Of a DNA stretch of 64,000 nucleotides, positions 1 to 8,267 are shown one piece after another; position 1 is the stretch's first letter; each line of letters opens with the position of its first letter. The notes beneath the pieces were generated by a model. It had not been told where the DNA came from. It made no database searches and was given only the letters and a program-made list of their open reading frames with translations. The DNA lies in NCBI GenBank assembly GCA_947463515.1, contig CANHRI010000003.1:16006-80005 (forward strand), in the 5' to 3' direction. This DNA is from Flavobacteriaceae bacterium (lineage in GTDB: Bacteria > Bacteroidota > Bacteroidia > Flavobacteriales > Flavobacteriaceae). Made by a program: the position numbers and the translations under genes.

Positions 1-1
1 G

Positions 2-610
2 TTTTATCGGGTGGGGATTGGCGCCATAGAAAACCAGCAACTGAAAGACTATGCCGCACAGAAAAGCAATACGTTAATTAATTTCTTCAAGAATAAAATC
101 AAACGCAGCCATACCAATAATCCTGAAGAAATCAACCGTCCCGAGTTGACGAGTAACTATGATCTATTGGTTTTTGGTAAAGAACAAGACCGCTTGGATT
201 ATAAATTGGCGTCCTGTTGCAATCCCATCCCAGGAGACGAAGTTTTCGGATTTGTGACCATCAACGAGGGCATCAAGGTTCATAAAAAGGACTGTCCCAA
301 TGCCATCAGCTTACAATCCAATTACGCTTACCGCATTATGCAAGCCCGTTGGATTGATTCGACCAAACAAGAGTTTAAAGTGATGCTAAACATTACAGGA
401 ATGGATACCTTAGGCTTAACCAATGAATTAACCAAGGTAATTTCCAACCAAATGCACGTTAATATTCAAAGCATTTCCTTGAATGGCGAAGCGGGAATTT
501 TCAACGGTCAAGTTACCGTGATTGTCCAAAATAATCAGATTTTAAAGCGTATGATTGAAAATATCAAAAAGATTGACGGTATTGAAAAAGTGACCCGTGT
601 GTACAGTTAA
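2..610 (+). CDS. RelA/SpoT-family (p)ppGpp synthetase/hydrolase, C-terminal part (5' end outside window)
   Basis: The reading frame is open to the left edge (FYRVGIGAIE), so only the last ~202 residues are seen. The GTG at base 11 is internal and is not a start. The visible part holds the conserved cysteine region (KLASCCNPIPGDEVFGF ... KDCPNA), typical of the regulatory half of long RSH proteins. It is followed by a C-terminal ACT domain starting near FKVMLNITGMDTLGL. The missing N-terminal half would carry the HD hydrolase, synthetase and TGS domains. Long RSH enzymes make and degrade the stringent-response alarmone in the cytoplasm. The order rel, then fur and purA, is common in flavobacteria, here with RNA-metabolism genes in between. 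Confidence 0.9.
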   Translation, partial: FYRVGIGAIENQQLKDYAAQKSNTLINFFKNKIKRSHTNNPEEINRPELTSNYDLLVFGKEQDRLDYKLASCCNPIPGDEVFGFVTINEGIKVHKKDCPNAISLQSNYAYRIMQARWIDSTKQEFKVMLNITGMDTLGLTNELTKVISNQMHVNIQSISLNGEAGIFNGQVTVIVQNNQILKRMIENIKKIDGIEKVTRVYS

Positions 611-632
611 GTAAAATAACCTATTACTCCAT

Positions 633-669
633 AAAAAAGGAATCCAACGATTAATTGGATTCCTTTTTT
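633..669. terminator. Bidirectional rho-independent terminator
   Basis: A perfect 14-bp inverted repeat (633-646 with 656-669) has a 9-nt loop. It starts with A6 and ends with T6, so it works in both directions. It lies 22 bp after the rel stop and overlaps the stop codon of the convergent minus-strand gene that ends at 651. Confidence 0.85.
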
Positions 670-863
670 ACTTCTTTTTTATCCTCAATTTTGAGAGGTT
701 TAGTATCGGTAAAATGACCGTTTTCATCCACATAGATGAGCATGCTATCAAACCCTTTGCCCTTGTTATTGTGTAACTTTCGGTCGGCTTTCTTTTGGTC
801 TTTTTCTTTTTGCTTGAGAACTTTTTTCTTGTGTTGTTGTTTTTTGGAAAACGAGTCTGCCAT
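651..863 (-). CDS. Small Lys-rich protein, putative RNA-associated
   Basis: A 70-residue, strongly basic protein. Residues ~6-35 are almost all K/Q/E/R/H, followed by NNKGKGFDSMLIYVDENGHF and a charged tail. From memory, a similar K-rich segment plus YVDENG motif occurs in small Bacteroidota proteins and at the start of some cold-shock-domain proteins, but no cold-shock domain is present here. It starts 14 bp after the stop of the DEAD-box helicase gene on the same strand, so the two are probably co-transcribed and an RNA-related role is likely. The function is not known. Confidence 0.65.
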   Translation of the reverse strand: MADSFSKKQQHKKKVLKQKEKDQKKADRKLHNNKGKGFDSMLIYVDENGHFTDTKPLKIEDKKEVKKESN

Positions 864-877
864 AGAGAATTATCGAA

Positions 878-1993
878 TTAATGAGTAAGTTGATGAATTG
901 GTTTGCCATTTTGTTTGACGATTTGACGCCACATGGCCGATTCGTTGGGCGTACAAAAACTAATCGCTTGACCGCTCAATCCGGCGCGACCTGTTCGACC
1001 AATACGATGCACATAAGTTTCCACTTCGGTCGGTAAGTCGTAATTGATCACCAAAGGCAAGGCTTCGATATCAATGCCACGGGCGGCAATGTCGGTAGCC
1101 ACCATCACTTGAATGGTTTGCGCTTTGAAATCAGCCAATGCTTTTTGACGGGCCGATTGCGACTTGTTGCCGTGAATAGCTGCCGCAGTAACGCCTTGTT
1201 TGCTTAATTTTTGAACCAATTTATTAGCACCGTGCTTGGTTTTGGTAAACAACAAACATTGGTGCCCGTTATGATTGCGCAATACCGATAACAAAATCGG
1301 TTCTTTATCTTGCGGTTCCACAACATATACGGCCTGTTCAATAACCGCTTTAATCGACGACACCGGTTGGGCATCAACTTGCTTTGGATTGTTGAGAAAA
1401 AGCGGAATTAATTTGCGAATGGTATCGGGAAATGTGGCCGTAAAAAACAAGGTCTGACGCTGTTGCGGTAAAAAACGCAATAAGGCTTTCATATCGTGAA
1501 TGAATCCCATGTCGAGCATGCGATCGGCTTCATCCAAAACAAGGGTTTCTAAACTGCGAAGATCAATAAGATTACGACGTAATAAATCCAACAATCGCCC
1601 AGGAGTCGCCACAATAATAGCCGGCTTTTGGTGCAACGCTTGAATTTGTTTTCCTTCCGAAACACCGCCAAAAATGGGCTGAGAACGAAAAGGCAATCCC
1701 GAGCCCAATTGCGTAAAAGTAGCTTCAACTTGAAGCGCCAATTCGCGGGTGGGGGTCACGACCAATACACGGATTTGTCCCGTGGTGACGGGTTTATTTT
1801 GAGTAAGTTGTTGTAAAATGGGCAACACGAAAGCAGCCGTTTTTCCGGTTCCTGTTTGGGCGCAACCAATGAGATCGTGGCCTTGTAACAATAGTGGAAT
1901 AGCTTTTTGTTGAATGAGTGAAGGCTGGGTGTAGCCGGCTTCGGTGATCGCTTTTTGGAGCACAGGAAGCAATGAAAAATCTTGAAATGTCAT
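878..1993 (-). CDS. DEAD-box ATP-dependent RNA helicase, RhlE-like
   Basis: A 371-residue helicase core with almost no C-terminal extension. Visible motifs: Q motif around Q28, Walker A AQTGTGKT (45-52), PTREL (81-85), TPGRL (130-134), DEAD (154-157), TAT in place of SAT (185-187), ARGID (304-308) and HRIGRTGR (329-336). Such enzymes unwind short RNA duplexes using ATP and act in ribosome assembly, RNA decay and cold adaptation. Downstream on the same strand is the small Lys-rich protein gene; upstream is an RRM protein gene. Together they form a compact RNA-metabolism group. The RhlE assignment rests on overall motif pattern and short length. Confidence 0.92.
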   Translation of the reverse strand: MTFQDFSLLPVLQKAITEAGYTQPSLIQQKAIPLLLQGHDLIGCAQTGTGKTAAFVLPILQQLTQNKPVTTGQIRVLVVTPTRELALQVEATFTQLGSGLPFRSQPIFGGVSEGKQIQALHQKPAIIVATPGRLLDLLRRNLIDLRSLETLVLDEADRMLDMGFIHDMKALLRFLPQQRQTLFFTATFPDTIRKLIPLFLNNPKQVDAQPVSSIKAVIEQAVYVVEPQDKEPILLSVLRNHNGHQCLLFTKTKHGANKLVQKLSKQGVTAAAIHGNKSQSARQKALADFKAQTIQVMVATDIAARGIDIEALPLVINYDLPTEVETYVHRIGRTGRAGLSGQAISFCTPNESAMWRQIVKQNGKPIHQLTH

Positions 1994-2070
1994 AGGATCG
2001 AATGTAAAATTAAATTCGAACTTCCTATAGTATTCGTCTTATGAAGTAGAAAGGGAAAAACAGGATTGAC

Positions 2071-2112
2071 CAACAACGCACAGAACGTCAGAATTGACGC
2101 TCTGCATTGTTG
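2071..2112 (-). terminator. Long imperfect hairpin after the RRM gene
   Basis: Bases 2071-2090 pair with 2095-2112 (arms begin CAACAA and end TTGTTG, loop GAAT) with a few mismatches. A short U-run follows on the minus strand about 10 nt later. It lies ~50 bp downstream of the RRM gene and upstream of the helicase gene, so it may be a terminator or an mRNA-stabilising hairpin. Confidence 0.45.
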
Positions 2113-2164
2113 TAGGGCTATAGAGCGACTCTTGCACGCCTAAAGGCAAATACCAAGAAGTCGT

Positions 2165-2455
2165 TTAGTACCTTTTGTACGATTGAAACGAGTTACGCGA
2201 TTGTGGACGCTCTTCACGAGGACGAGCTTCAGCAACGTTAATGTCGAAATTGTCTACCGAAGTGTTGTTTAATCCTTGAATCGCACGTTGGCCTTCTTCT
2301 TTTTGAGCCATCTCCACGAAAGCAAATCCACGAGGACGTCCCGTTTCACGATCTGTAATAATTTTTGTAGAAGTAACTTCACCATACGCGCTGAATAATT
2401 CGCGCAAATCTGATTCTGAGGTATGGTAGCTCAGGTTGGAAACATAAATGTTCAT
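2165..2455 (-). CDS. Single-RRM RNA-binding protein
   Basis: A 96-residue protein made of one RNA recognition motif. RNP2 is IYVSNL (3-8), RNP1 is RGFAFVEM (42-49), and a short Arg/Ser/Gln-rich tail (about 78-96) follows. Proteins of this type are abundant in Bacteroidota and cyanobacteria, bind single-stranded RNA and are often induced by cold. They may replace Hfq-type functions. A TACCTTTG box at 2577-2584 predicts a leader of ~115 nt that contains a long-range inverted repeat, which suggests post-transcriptional control. It is followed by a helicase gene on the same strand. Confidence 0.9.
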   Translation of the reverse strand: MNIYVSNLSYHTSESDLRELFSAYGEVTSTKIITDRETGRPRGFAFVEMAQKEEGQRAIQGLNNTSVDNFDINVAEARPREERPQSRNSFQSYKRY

Positions 2456-2576
2456 AATAAAATTGTTTTAATGATTAAAAAAGGCAGTACTGAAACGCCA
2501 AAACTGAAAAAGAAAAGAAGTCATTAAAACAAAATTCACTATCCAGAACGAGCATTGGCAGAGAACCAATCGGGTA
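2456..2576 (-). promoter_or_regulatory. Long 5' leader of the RRM gene with inverted repeat
   Basis: The predicted transcript leader carries a perfect 10-bp inverted repeat: GTTTTAATGA at 2465-2474 and TCATTAAAAC at 2521-2530, separated by 46 nt. The proximal arm ends about 9 nt upstream of the ATG. Such a structure could influence ribosome access. There is no good Shine-Dalgarno sequence. An 87-codon ORF overlaps this leader but looks spurious. Confidence 0.4.
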
Positions 2577-2584
2577 CAAAGGTA
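2577..2584 (-). promoter_or_regulatory. -7 box TACCTTTG of the RRM gene
   Basis: Perfect match to the Bacteroidota TAnnTTTG element on the minus strand. There is no good TTG at the usual -33 distance. It predicts a start near 2571. Confidence 0.5.
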
Positions 2585-2795
2585 GCGGTAAAGTAACGTT
2601 TCCGCTTTCAAAAACATATTTATTTTCATTTTTACAGTCATACCAAGGGTTGCCAAAGCGGGTAAAACGAGTAAAAAAGGGAATCCAGCGTTTAAAACAA
2701 CGATTTTTAAACTATTGACAGGCATCATCATTGCCCAATTTTTACAGCTGTTTAGGGAATGAAAATAGGATTCGTTTAAAAATGAGCGTCAAGTT

Positions 2796-2825
2796 TTGCC
2801 TCTTGGCAACAAAAAAGTATCTTTG
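2796..2825 (+). promoter_or_regulatory. fur promoter, TTG-N19-TATCTTTG
   Basis: A consensus Bacteroidota promoter: TTG at 2796-2798, 19-bp spacer, TATCTTTG at 2818-2825. The fur ATG begins only 6 nt after the box, so the transcript would have almost no leader. Confidence 0.75.
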
Positions 2826-2831
2826 TAACCT

Positions 2832-3284
2832 ATGACACAAATTGCTTCGGATAACGCTAAAAATCAGGAGACCGTAAAGAATGTTTTTACGGCCTATTTG
2901 GAAACCAACGGGCATCGAAAAACACCCGAACGCTATGCCATTTTAAAAGAAATTTATGATAGCGAGGAACATTTTGACATCGAAAATTTGTATATCAAAA
3001 TGAAAAACAAAAACTATCGGGTGAGTCGAGCGACCTTGTACAATACAATTGAACTCCTTCTCGATTGTGGACTGGTGCGCAAACATCAATTTGGTCAAAA
3101 TCAGGCGCATTATGAAAAATCATACTTCGACAAGCAACACGACCATATTATTATGACCGATACAGGCGAAGTGATCGAATTTTGTGATCCACGTATTCAA
3201 ACCATCAAAAAAACCATGGAAGAAATTTTTGGGATAGAAATTCACAACCATTCCCTCTATTTCTACGCCAGTAAAAAAGCATAA
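2832..3284 (+). CDS. fur: Fur-family metal-responsive transcriptional regulator
   Basis: A 150-residue Fur-fold protein. It has an N-terminal winged helix ([35 protein letters not shown] at ~64-82) and a C-terminal dimerisation/metal domain with KQHDH (His103, His105), GEVIEFCDP and a terminal HNHSLYF. The CxxC pairs of the structural zinc site are absent, as in many Bacteroidota Fur proteins. It likely represses iron-uptake genes when iron is bound, though the family also includes Zur and PerR. purA follows 26 bp later, likely in the same transcript. The start fits the consensus promoter just upstream. Confidence 0.88.
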   Translation: MTQIASDNAKNQETVKNVFTAYLETNGHRKTPERYAILKEIYDSEEHFDIENLYIKMKNKNYRVSRATLYNTIELLLDCGLVRKHQFGQNQAHYEKSYFDKQHDHIIMTDTGEVIEFCDPRIQTIKKTMEEIFGIEIHNHSLYFYASKKA

Positions 3285-3310
3285 CTCCACACAACACAAA
3301 CAACACAACA

Positions 3311-4582
3311 ATGACTGTAGATTTACTGTTAGGATTACAATGGGGTGACGAAGGCAAAGGAAAAATTGTCGACGTACTGACCTCAAAGTATGACATTATT
3401 GCCCGTTTTCAGGGCGGACCCAATGCGGGGCACACTTTAGAATTTGACGGCATCAAACACGTATTACGAACTATTCCTTCGGGGATTTTTCATGCTAATT
3501 CCATCAATATCATTGGGAATGGAGTGGTAATTGATCCTGTGGTCTTTCAAAAAGAAATTGAAGGCCTGGCACAATTCAATATGGATGTAACGTCCAAATT
3601 GTTCATTTCACGAAAAGCACATCTTATTTTACCGACCCATCGTTTATTGGATGCCGCCTCAGAAACCGCCAAAGGAAAAGCCAAAATCGGTTCTACCCTC
3701 AAAGGTATTGGTCCAACCTACATGGATAAAACGGGACGTAACGGAATACGTGTAGGCGATATTGAGTTGAATGACTTCAAGGAACGCTACCGTAATTTGG
3801 CCAATAAACATGAGGAAATGATTAAGTTCTACGATGTGGCCATTCAATACAATTTGGCTGAAATGGAAGCCGAATTTTTTGCAGCCATCGAAGAATTGAA
3901 AAAATTGACCTTTATCGACAGTGAAGAATATTTAGCCAAAGCCCAAAAAGCGGGAAAATCCATTTTGTGTGAAGGCGCTCAGGGTTCGCTACTAGATGTT
4001 GACTTTGGCACCTATCCTTTTGTCACTTCTTCCAACACAACAGCTGCCGGTGCGTGTACCGGATTAGGTATTGCACCGAATAAAATCAAAGATGTTTTCG
4101 GAATTTTCAAAGCCTATACCACGCGTGTGGGAAGTGGCCCCTTCCCTACTGAATTGTTTGACGAAGTCGGGGCGACAATGGCTCGAGTGGGGAATGAATT
4201 TGGATCGGTAACGGGGCGCCAACGGCGCTGCGGATGGTTGGACCTCGTGGCTTTAAAATATGCCATTCAAATCAATGGCGTCACCCAATTAATGATGATG
4301 AAAGGCGATGTACTTTCGGGATTTGAAACGTTGAAAGTCTGCACCGCTTACCAATACAAAGGAAAAACCATTCACCATTTACCCTACAATATTGAAGAGG
4401 AAAATGTCACGCCAATATATACGGAATTCAAAGGCTGGAACGCCGATTTAACAGGGTTAACTACCTATGACAGTTTGCCCCAAGAATTAAAAGAATATAT
4501 TGCATTTATCGAACAGGAAGTCGAAGTACCTATTAAAGTCGTCTCCGTCGGTCCCGATCGAAAACAAACGATATTGAGATAA
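3311..4582 (+). CDS. purA: Adenylosuccinate synthase
   Basis: A 423-residue protein of normal family length. The N-terminal LLGLQWGDEGKGKIVD places the catalytic Asp13 and GTP-binding loop, and GPNAGHTL carries His41. Other family motifs seen: GSTLKGIGPTYMDK, EGAQGSLLDVDFGTYPF, TTRVGSGPFPTE and TGRQRRCGWLD. It condenses IMP with aspartate using GTP, the first committed step to AMP. The placement after fur is the usual flavobacterial order. A strong terminator follows at once. Confidence 0.98.
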   Translation: MTVDLLLGLQWGDEGKGKIVDVLTSKYDIIARFQGGPNAGHTLEFDGIKHVLRTIPSGIFHANSINIIGNGVVIDPVVFQKEIEGLAQFNMDVTSKLFISRKAHLILPTHRLLDAASETAKGKAKIGSTLKGIGPTYMDKTGRNGIRVGDIELNDFKERYRNLANKHEEMIKFYDVAIQYNLAEMEAEFFAAIEELKKLTFIDSEEYLAKAQKAGKSILCEGAQGSLLDVDFGTYPFVTSSNTTAAGACTGLGIAPNKIKDVFGIFKAYTTRVGSGPFPTELFDEVGATMARVGNEFGSVTGRQRRCGWLDLVALKYAIQINGVTQLMMMKGDVLSGFETLKVCTAYQYKGKTIHHLPYNIEEENVTPIYTEFKGWNADLTGLTTYDSLPQELKEYIAFIEQEVEVPIKVVSVGPDRKQTILR

Positions 4583-4611
4583 AAAAAACCGTTCGTAATG
4601 AACGGTTTTTT
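4583..4611. terminator. Bidirectional terminator between purA and the amylase gene
   Basis: A perfect 12-bp inverted repeat (4583-4594 with 4600-4611), loop GTAAT, with A6 and T6 ends. It separates two convergent genes with almost no spare DNA. Confidence 0.9.
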
Positions 4612-4614
4612 GTT

Positions 4615-6495
4615 TTATAACTTTAACACCAAGGATTCACTCCCTTTTAACTTAACAGGGAGCAGCCCTTTGCCTTGACTCACTTTCAATGGGACCGTAC
4701 TGCCGTACAAAACATCTTTCAACGGATAAGAACCATCTTTAAGTCCCCACAACCGAATCAACTCTGCTGGAATTTGCAACGTATAGTCCACCTCACGGTA
4801 CGAATCAAAATTGGACACAATGATCAACTTCTCCGTCGCCGACCAACGTGCAAAAGCGTATTGCTGTCCATCGTAATTGGGTGTTGAAGCATTGGGTGCG
4901 TGCAAGTCCATATAATTGCCCATCACCGCCGAACTTTTGGCACTAAAGGTCAATAATCGCTTGTAGAAATCCCGTAGTGCTTTTTCACTATCTGAAAGTT
5001 GTCCGCCATCAAATTTACCGTTGTTCATCCATCGTTGGTGATGCGGAACGCCTACGTAATCAAAAATACTGGTACGCGTTGGTTTCCCGAAGCCACCTTC
5101 TTCCAAACCGGGTTCGCCTACTTCCTGTCCAAAATAAATCATGATTGGGGCTGAACTCAAAAGGGTTGAAACCACCATCAACGGTTTCCCGCGTTCTGGA
5201 GTTCCCGCAAAATCAATACTTGCCAAACGTTGCTCGTCATGGTTGTCTAAAAAGTGTAACATGTGACGCTCAATATCTTGGTTGCGTTTGCGAATGTCGG
5301 TCAATCCATCAGAAAGCGCCTGCCCACGAATCATCGCTTTCAAATGATCATAGGTCTCCACCTTGTCGTAGAGGTAATCCATTTTACCTTTAAAAATATA
5401 ATTACGGTACTCGTTGGGATTGTATACTTCGGCCAAAAGAAAGGCTTCAGGATTTTTCATTTTGATCGTTGAGTTCAAAAAACTCCAAAATTCATACGGT
5501 ACCATTTCAGCCATATCATAACGGAAACCATCAACTCCTTTTTCCAACCAATACAGGGCAATCTCGCGAAACTTCAACCACGAATTGGGCACATCCTTGT
5601 CTTTCCAATAGGCATAATGCTCAGCATAGGTTTTTTTCTCAAAACCCTCGGGTAATTCAGGGAAATCTTTGGAACCATCGGGACGAACACCATAATTTAC
5701 CTTAACCGTTTCGTACCAATCGTTAATGTCGGGTTTTGCCGCACGAGAACCGTTCCCGGTCCATTTCGCTGGATTTTCATCAAATTGTCCATCCAATAAC
5801 GGATGTTCATCCCCGCCAAGAGGCTTGTAATCGGGTGATGTGGGCACTTGAAACGGTTGCCCAGGAATGTAATAAAAATTGTTATTGCGGTTGTACTCTT
5901 GGGTCACGTCATCGTCTTCCCCAAAGTCTTTTACCCCCTCGGGTTTTGACAAACTCTTGTATTTACGGGCAATGTGGTTGGGAACGATATCAATGATGAC
6001 TTTCATCCCGTTTTTATGGGTGCGTTCAATCAAGGCTTCAAATTCTTGCAAACGCGTCAAGGGATCGACAGCTAAGTCGGGATTTACATTGTAATAATCC
6101 TTCACCGCATAAGGCGAACCTGCTCGTCCTTTGACCACATCGGGATCGTCGTCACTAATGCCGTAGGGCTTGTAATCGGCTACCACCGCGTGATGGGGCA
6201 CTCCAGTATACCAAATGTGCGTGACGCCCAAGCCTTTGATTTCCTCCAGCGCTTTGTCGGTGAAATCATTAAACTTTCCAACGCCATTTTCTTCTTTGGT
6301 ACCCCAAGGTTTGTTGGTGGTATTGGTATTGCCAAATAATCGGGTAAAAACTTGATAAACGACTTTTTTCTGTTCCACAGGTATTACTTTTTTGGGGGGT
6401 TGTGATGGGGTTTTGGGGGCTTGTGCTTGCACTTGAAAGGCAAATGCTAAGCCGGCCATCCAGATGTATTTACGCATGGTTTTTTGTTTTTTCAT
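4615..6495 (-). CDS. Exported GH13 alpha-amylase-family glycoside hydrolase
   Basis: 626 residues from the ATG at 6495. The frame opens at 6507, but a TATATTTG -7 box (6505-6512) overlaps that upstream start, so 6495 is preferred. A signal peptide ends near FQVQAQA. GH13 signature regions are present in order: DIVPNH, GFRYDMAEM (nucleophile Asp), the EVYN region (acid/base Glu) and FLDNHDEQR. It would hydrolyse or rearrange alpha-glucans in the periplasm or outside the cell; exact specificity cannot be read. There are no SusC/SusD, other amylase or MalR genes nearby, so it stands alone. Confidence 0.9.
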   Translation of the reverse strand: MKKQKTMRKYIWMAGLAFAFQVQAQAPKTPSQPPKKVIPVEQKKVVYQVFTRLFGNTNTTNKPWGTKEENGVGKFNDFTDKALEEIKGLGVTHIWYTGVPHHAVVADYKPYGISDDDPDVVKGRAGSPYAVKDYYNVNPDLAVDPLTRLQEFEALIERTHKNGMKVIIDIVPNHIARKYKSLSKPEGVKDFGEDDDVTQEYNRNNNFYYIPGQPFQVPTSPDYKPLGGDEHPLLDGQFDENPAKWTGNGSRAAKPDINDWYETVKVNYGVRPDGSKDFPELPEGFEKKTYAEHYAYWKDKDVPNSWLKFREIALYWLEKGVDGFRYDMAEMVPYEFWSFLNSTIKMKNPEAFLLAEVYNPNEYRNYIFKGKMDYLYDKVETYDHLKAMIRGQALSDGLTDIRKRNQDIERHMLHFLDNHDEQRLASIDFAGTPERGKPLMVVSTLLSSAPIMIYFGQEVGEPGLEEGGFGKPTRTSIFDYVGVPHHQRWMNNGKFDGGQLSDSEKALRDFYKRLLTFSAKSSAVMGNYMDLHAPNASTPNYDGQQYAFARWSATEKLIIVSNFDSYREVDYTLQIPAELIRLWGLKDGSYPLKDVLYGSTVPLKVSQGKGLLPVKLKGSESLVLKL

Positions 6496-6504
6496 GATGA
6501 AACA

Positions 6505-6512
6505 CAAATATA
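6505..6512 (-). promoter_or_regulatory. -7 box TATATTTG of the amylase gene
   Basis: Perfect TAnnTTTG on the minus strand, ending 9 nt before the ATG at 6495. It decides against the upstream ATG at 6507. Confidence 0.55.
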
Positions 6513-6581
6513 GAAATTCGTTGGGGATTCTCTAGGCTAATAAAAAAAACTTAATACCGAAAACCAACGGGGGCTTTTTCA

Positions 6582-6589
6582 TAAATTTG
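6582..6589 (+). promoter_or_regulatory. -7 box TAAATTTG of the OstA-like gene
   Basis: TAnnTTTG match ending 8 nt before the ATG at 6598. No clear TTG at -33. It predicts a leader of only a few nucleotides. Confidence 0.5.
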
Positions 6590-6597
6590 CCCAACTA

Positions 6598-8247
6598 ATG
6601 TATAGGAATTTGAGACGTATCCTTGTTTTTCTTTTTTTATTACTCGGGTTTTGCGAATATGCCTTTGGGCAACGTCCCCCGGGGAGTATCCAAATTGAAA
6701 ATGCCGACTTTCAAGACATTAACCAATTTGAAATTCCCGATGCCGTTTTGCTTACGGGAAATGTTCGCGTGCGTCATGAAGGGGTCGTTATGACCTGCAA
6801 CAAAGCCTATTTTTTTCAAAAAGAAAATTACATCAAAGCCTTTGGACAAGTACAAATGGTGCAAGGCGATACATTGTACCTCAATAGCACCTATGCCGAG
6901 TACAATGGAAATGTCAAAAAAGCCTATGCCACGGGGAATGTTGTCATGCGCTCACCCGAATCGAGTTTGGTGACTGATACCATTCATTTTGACCGAATGA
7001 AACAAGAAGCCTTTTATAAAACCAAAGGCGTAATTACCAATAGAAATAATACACTCAAAAGCAATGCAGGTACCTATTACGTCAAAGAAAAAAAATACCG
7101 ATTTCTTACCGCAGTAGAACTCAAAAATCCAGAATATACCATTCTCTCCAATCATTTGGACTATTATACTAGTTCGGGGCATTCGTACCTCTTCGGTCCT
7201 TCGACTATCACGGGGAAAGACAACTTTATTTACACCGAGAACGGATTTTACAATACCAAAAAAAATGTAGGCCACTTTCTTAGGAAGTCGTATATCAAAT
7301 ACAAGGACCGGAAAATTGAAGGCGACAGTTTGTATTTTGACCGAACGCGGGAATTCTCTTCGGGAACACGAAATGTAAAAATCACTGATACCATCAACCG
7401 CGCCATCATCAAAGGGCATTATGCCGAATTGTACAAAAAACTAGATTCCGTATACATGACCCGTCGCGCTTCGGTGCGCTATTGGGTAGAAAACGACTCG
7501 ATGTTTGTGCATGCCAAGAAAATTTATCTCACCGGAAAACCTGGGGAGCGGATTATTCGTGGGGAAAAAAACGTGCGGTTTTTCAAAACGGACATGAGTG
7601 GAAAATGCGACTCCTTGCACTCCGATCAAAAAGTGGCGCTAACCAAACTCATCGGGAAACCGATACTTTGGAATGGCGACAAACAACTTACCGGCGATGT
7701 CATGCATCTCATTGGCAATAATGCAACGGAAAAACTCGATTCGCTTAAAGTGCTCAACAATGCGTTTATCATTTCCAAAGACACGCTGGGCGCGGGGTTC
7801 AATCAGGTGAAAGGGATAAATCTGTATGGGAAGTTTCGAGAAAATAAATTATATGAAGTGGATGTGGTCAAAAATAACGAAGTCATTTACTTTATGCGCA
7901 ACGATAAAAACGAACTCATAGGCATAAATAAAACGGCTTGTAGTCGCATAAACATGACCCTCAACGGGAATGATGTAGATACGATTACCTTTTTTGATCG
8001 CGTAAACGGAACATTATACCCTGAGGAAGATTTTCCCGAAAATGTGCGGAAACTCCGGGGATTTGTATGGCGTATTGAGGAGCGAATAAATTCTAAGGAA
8101 GACATTTTCCCGCCCGAAGAAGCCGAAGCCGAAGCGGCTTTGCAAGAACAAGCGCGCAAAGATGCCGCAAAACCCGCTGTCCCGATGCCTATTCGAAAAG
8201 AGACATTAAATTACGATAAAACGACCCGTTCGACCAAAACGAAATAA
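6598..8247 (+). CDS. OstA/LptA-like LPS-transport periplasmic protein
   Basis: 549 residues with an N-terminal signal peptide (about 1-24, ending EYAFGQ). The body is beta-rich and repetitive, with OstA-type segments such as VLLTGNVRVRHEGVVMTCNKAYFF and repeated GNV / G.g.y patterns (AYATGNVVM; ARSVRYWVENDS-type strands). This organisation matches Bacteroidota OstA-like proteins related to LptA and the N-terminal part of LptD, which bridge LPS across the periplasm. The C-terminal ~50 residues are Glu/Ala/Lys rich. The aminotransferase gene follows by 20 bp, likely in one operon. The LptA-type role is inferred from the family. Confidence 0.8.
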   Translation: MYRNLRRILVFLFLLLGFCEYAFGQRPPGSIQIENADFQDINQFEIPDAVLLTGNVRVRHEGVVMTCNKAYFFQKENYIKAFGQVQMVQGDTLYLNSTYAEYNGNVKKAYATGNVVMRSPESSLVTDTIHFDRMKQEAFYKTKGVITNRNNTLKSNAGTYYVKEKKYRFLTAVELKNPEYTILSNHLDYYTSSGHSYLFGPSTITGKDNFIYTENGFYNTKKNVGHFLRKSYIKYKDRKIEGDSLYFDRTREFSSGTRNVKITDTINRAIIKGHYAELYKKLDSVYMTRRASVRYWVENDSMFVHAKKIYLTGKPGERIIRGEKNVRFFKTDMSGKCDSLHSDQKVALTKLIGKPILWNGDKQLTGDVMHLIGNNATEKLDSLKVLNNAFIISKDTLGAGFNQVKGINLYGKFRENKLYEVDVVKNNEVIYFMRNDKNELIGINKTACSRINMTLNGNDVDTITFFDRVNGTLYPEEDFPENVRKLRGFVWRIEERINSKEDIFPPEEAEAEAALQEQARKDAAKPAVPMPIRKETLNYDKTTRSTKTK

Positions 8248-8267
8248 AACCTACAACGCTACGGTAT

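Noticed and set aside
2468..2731. 87-codon minus-strand ORF upstream of the RRM gene
   Set aside because: It overlaps the predicted promoter and leader of the RRM gene, has atypical hydrophobic/Cys composition and no family resemblance.
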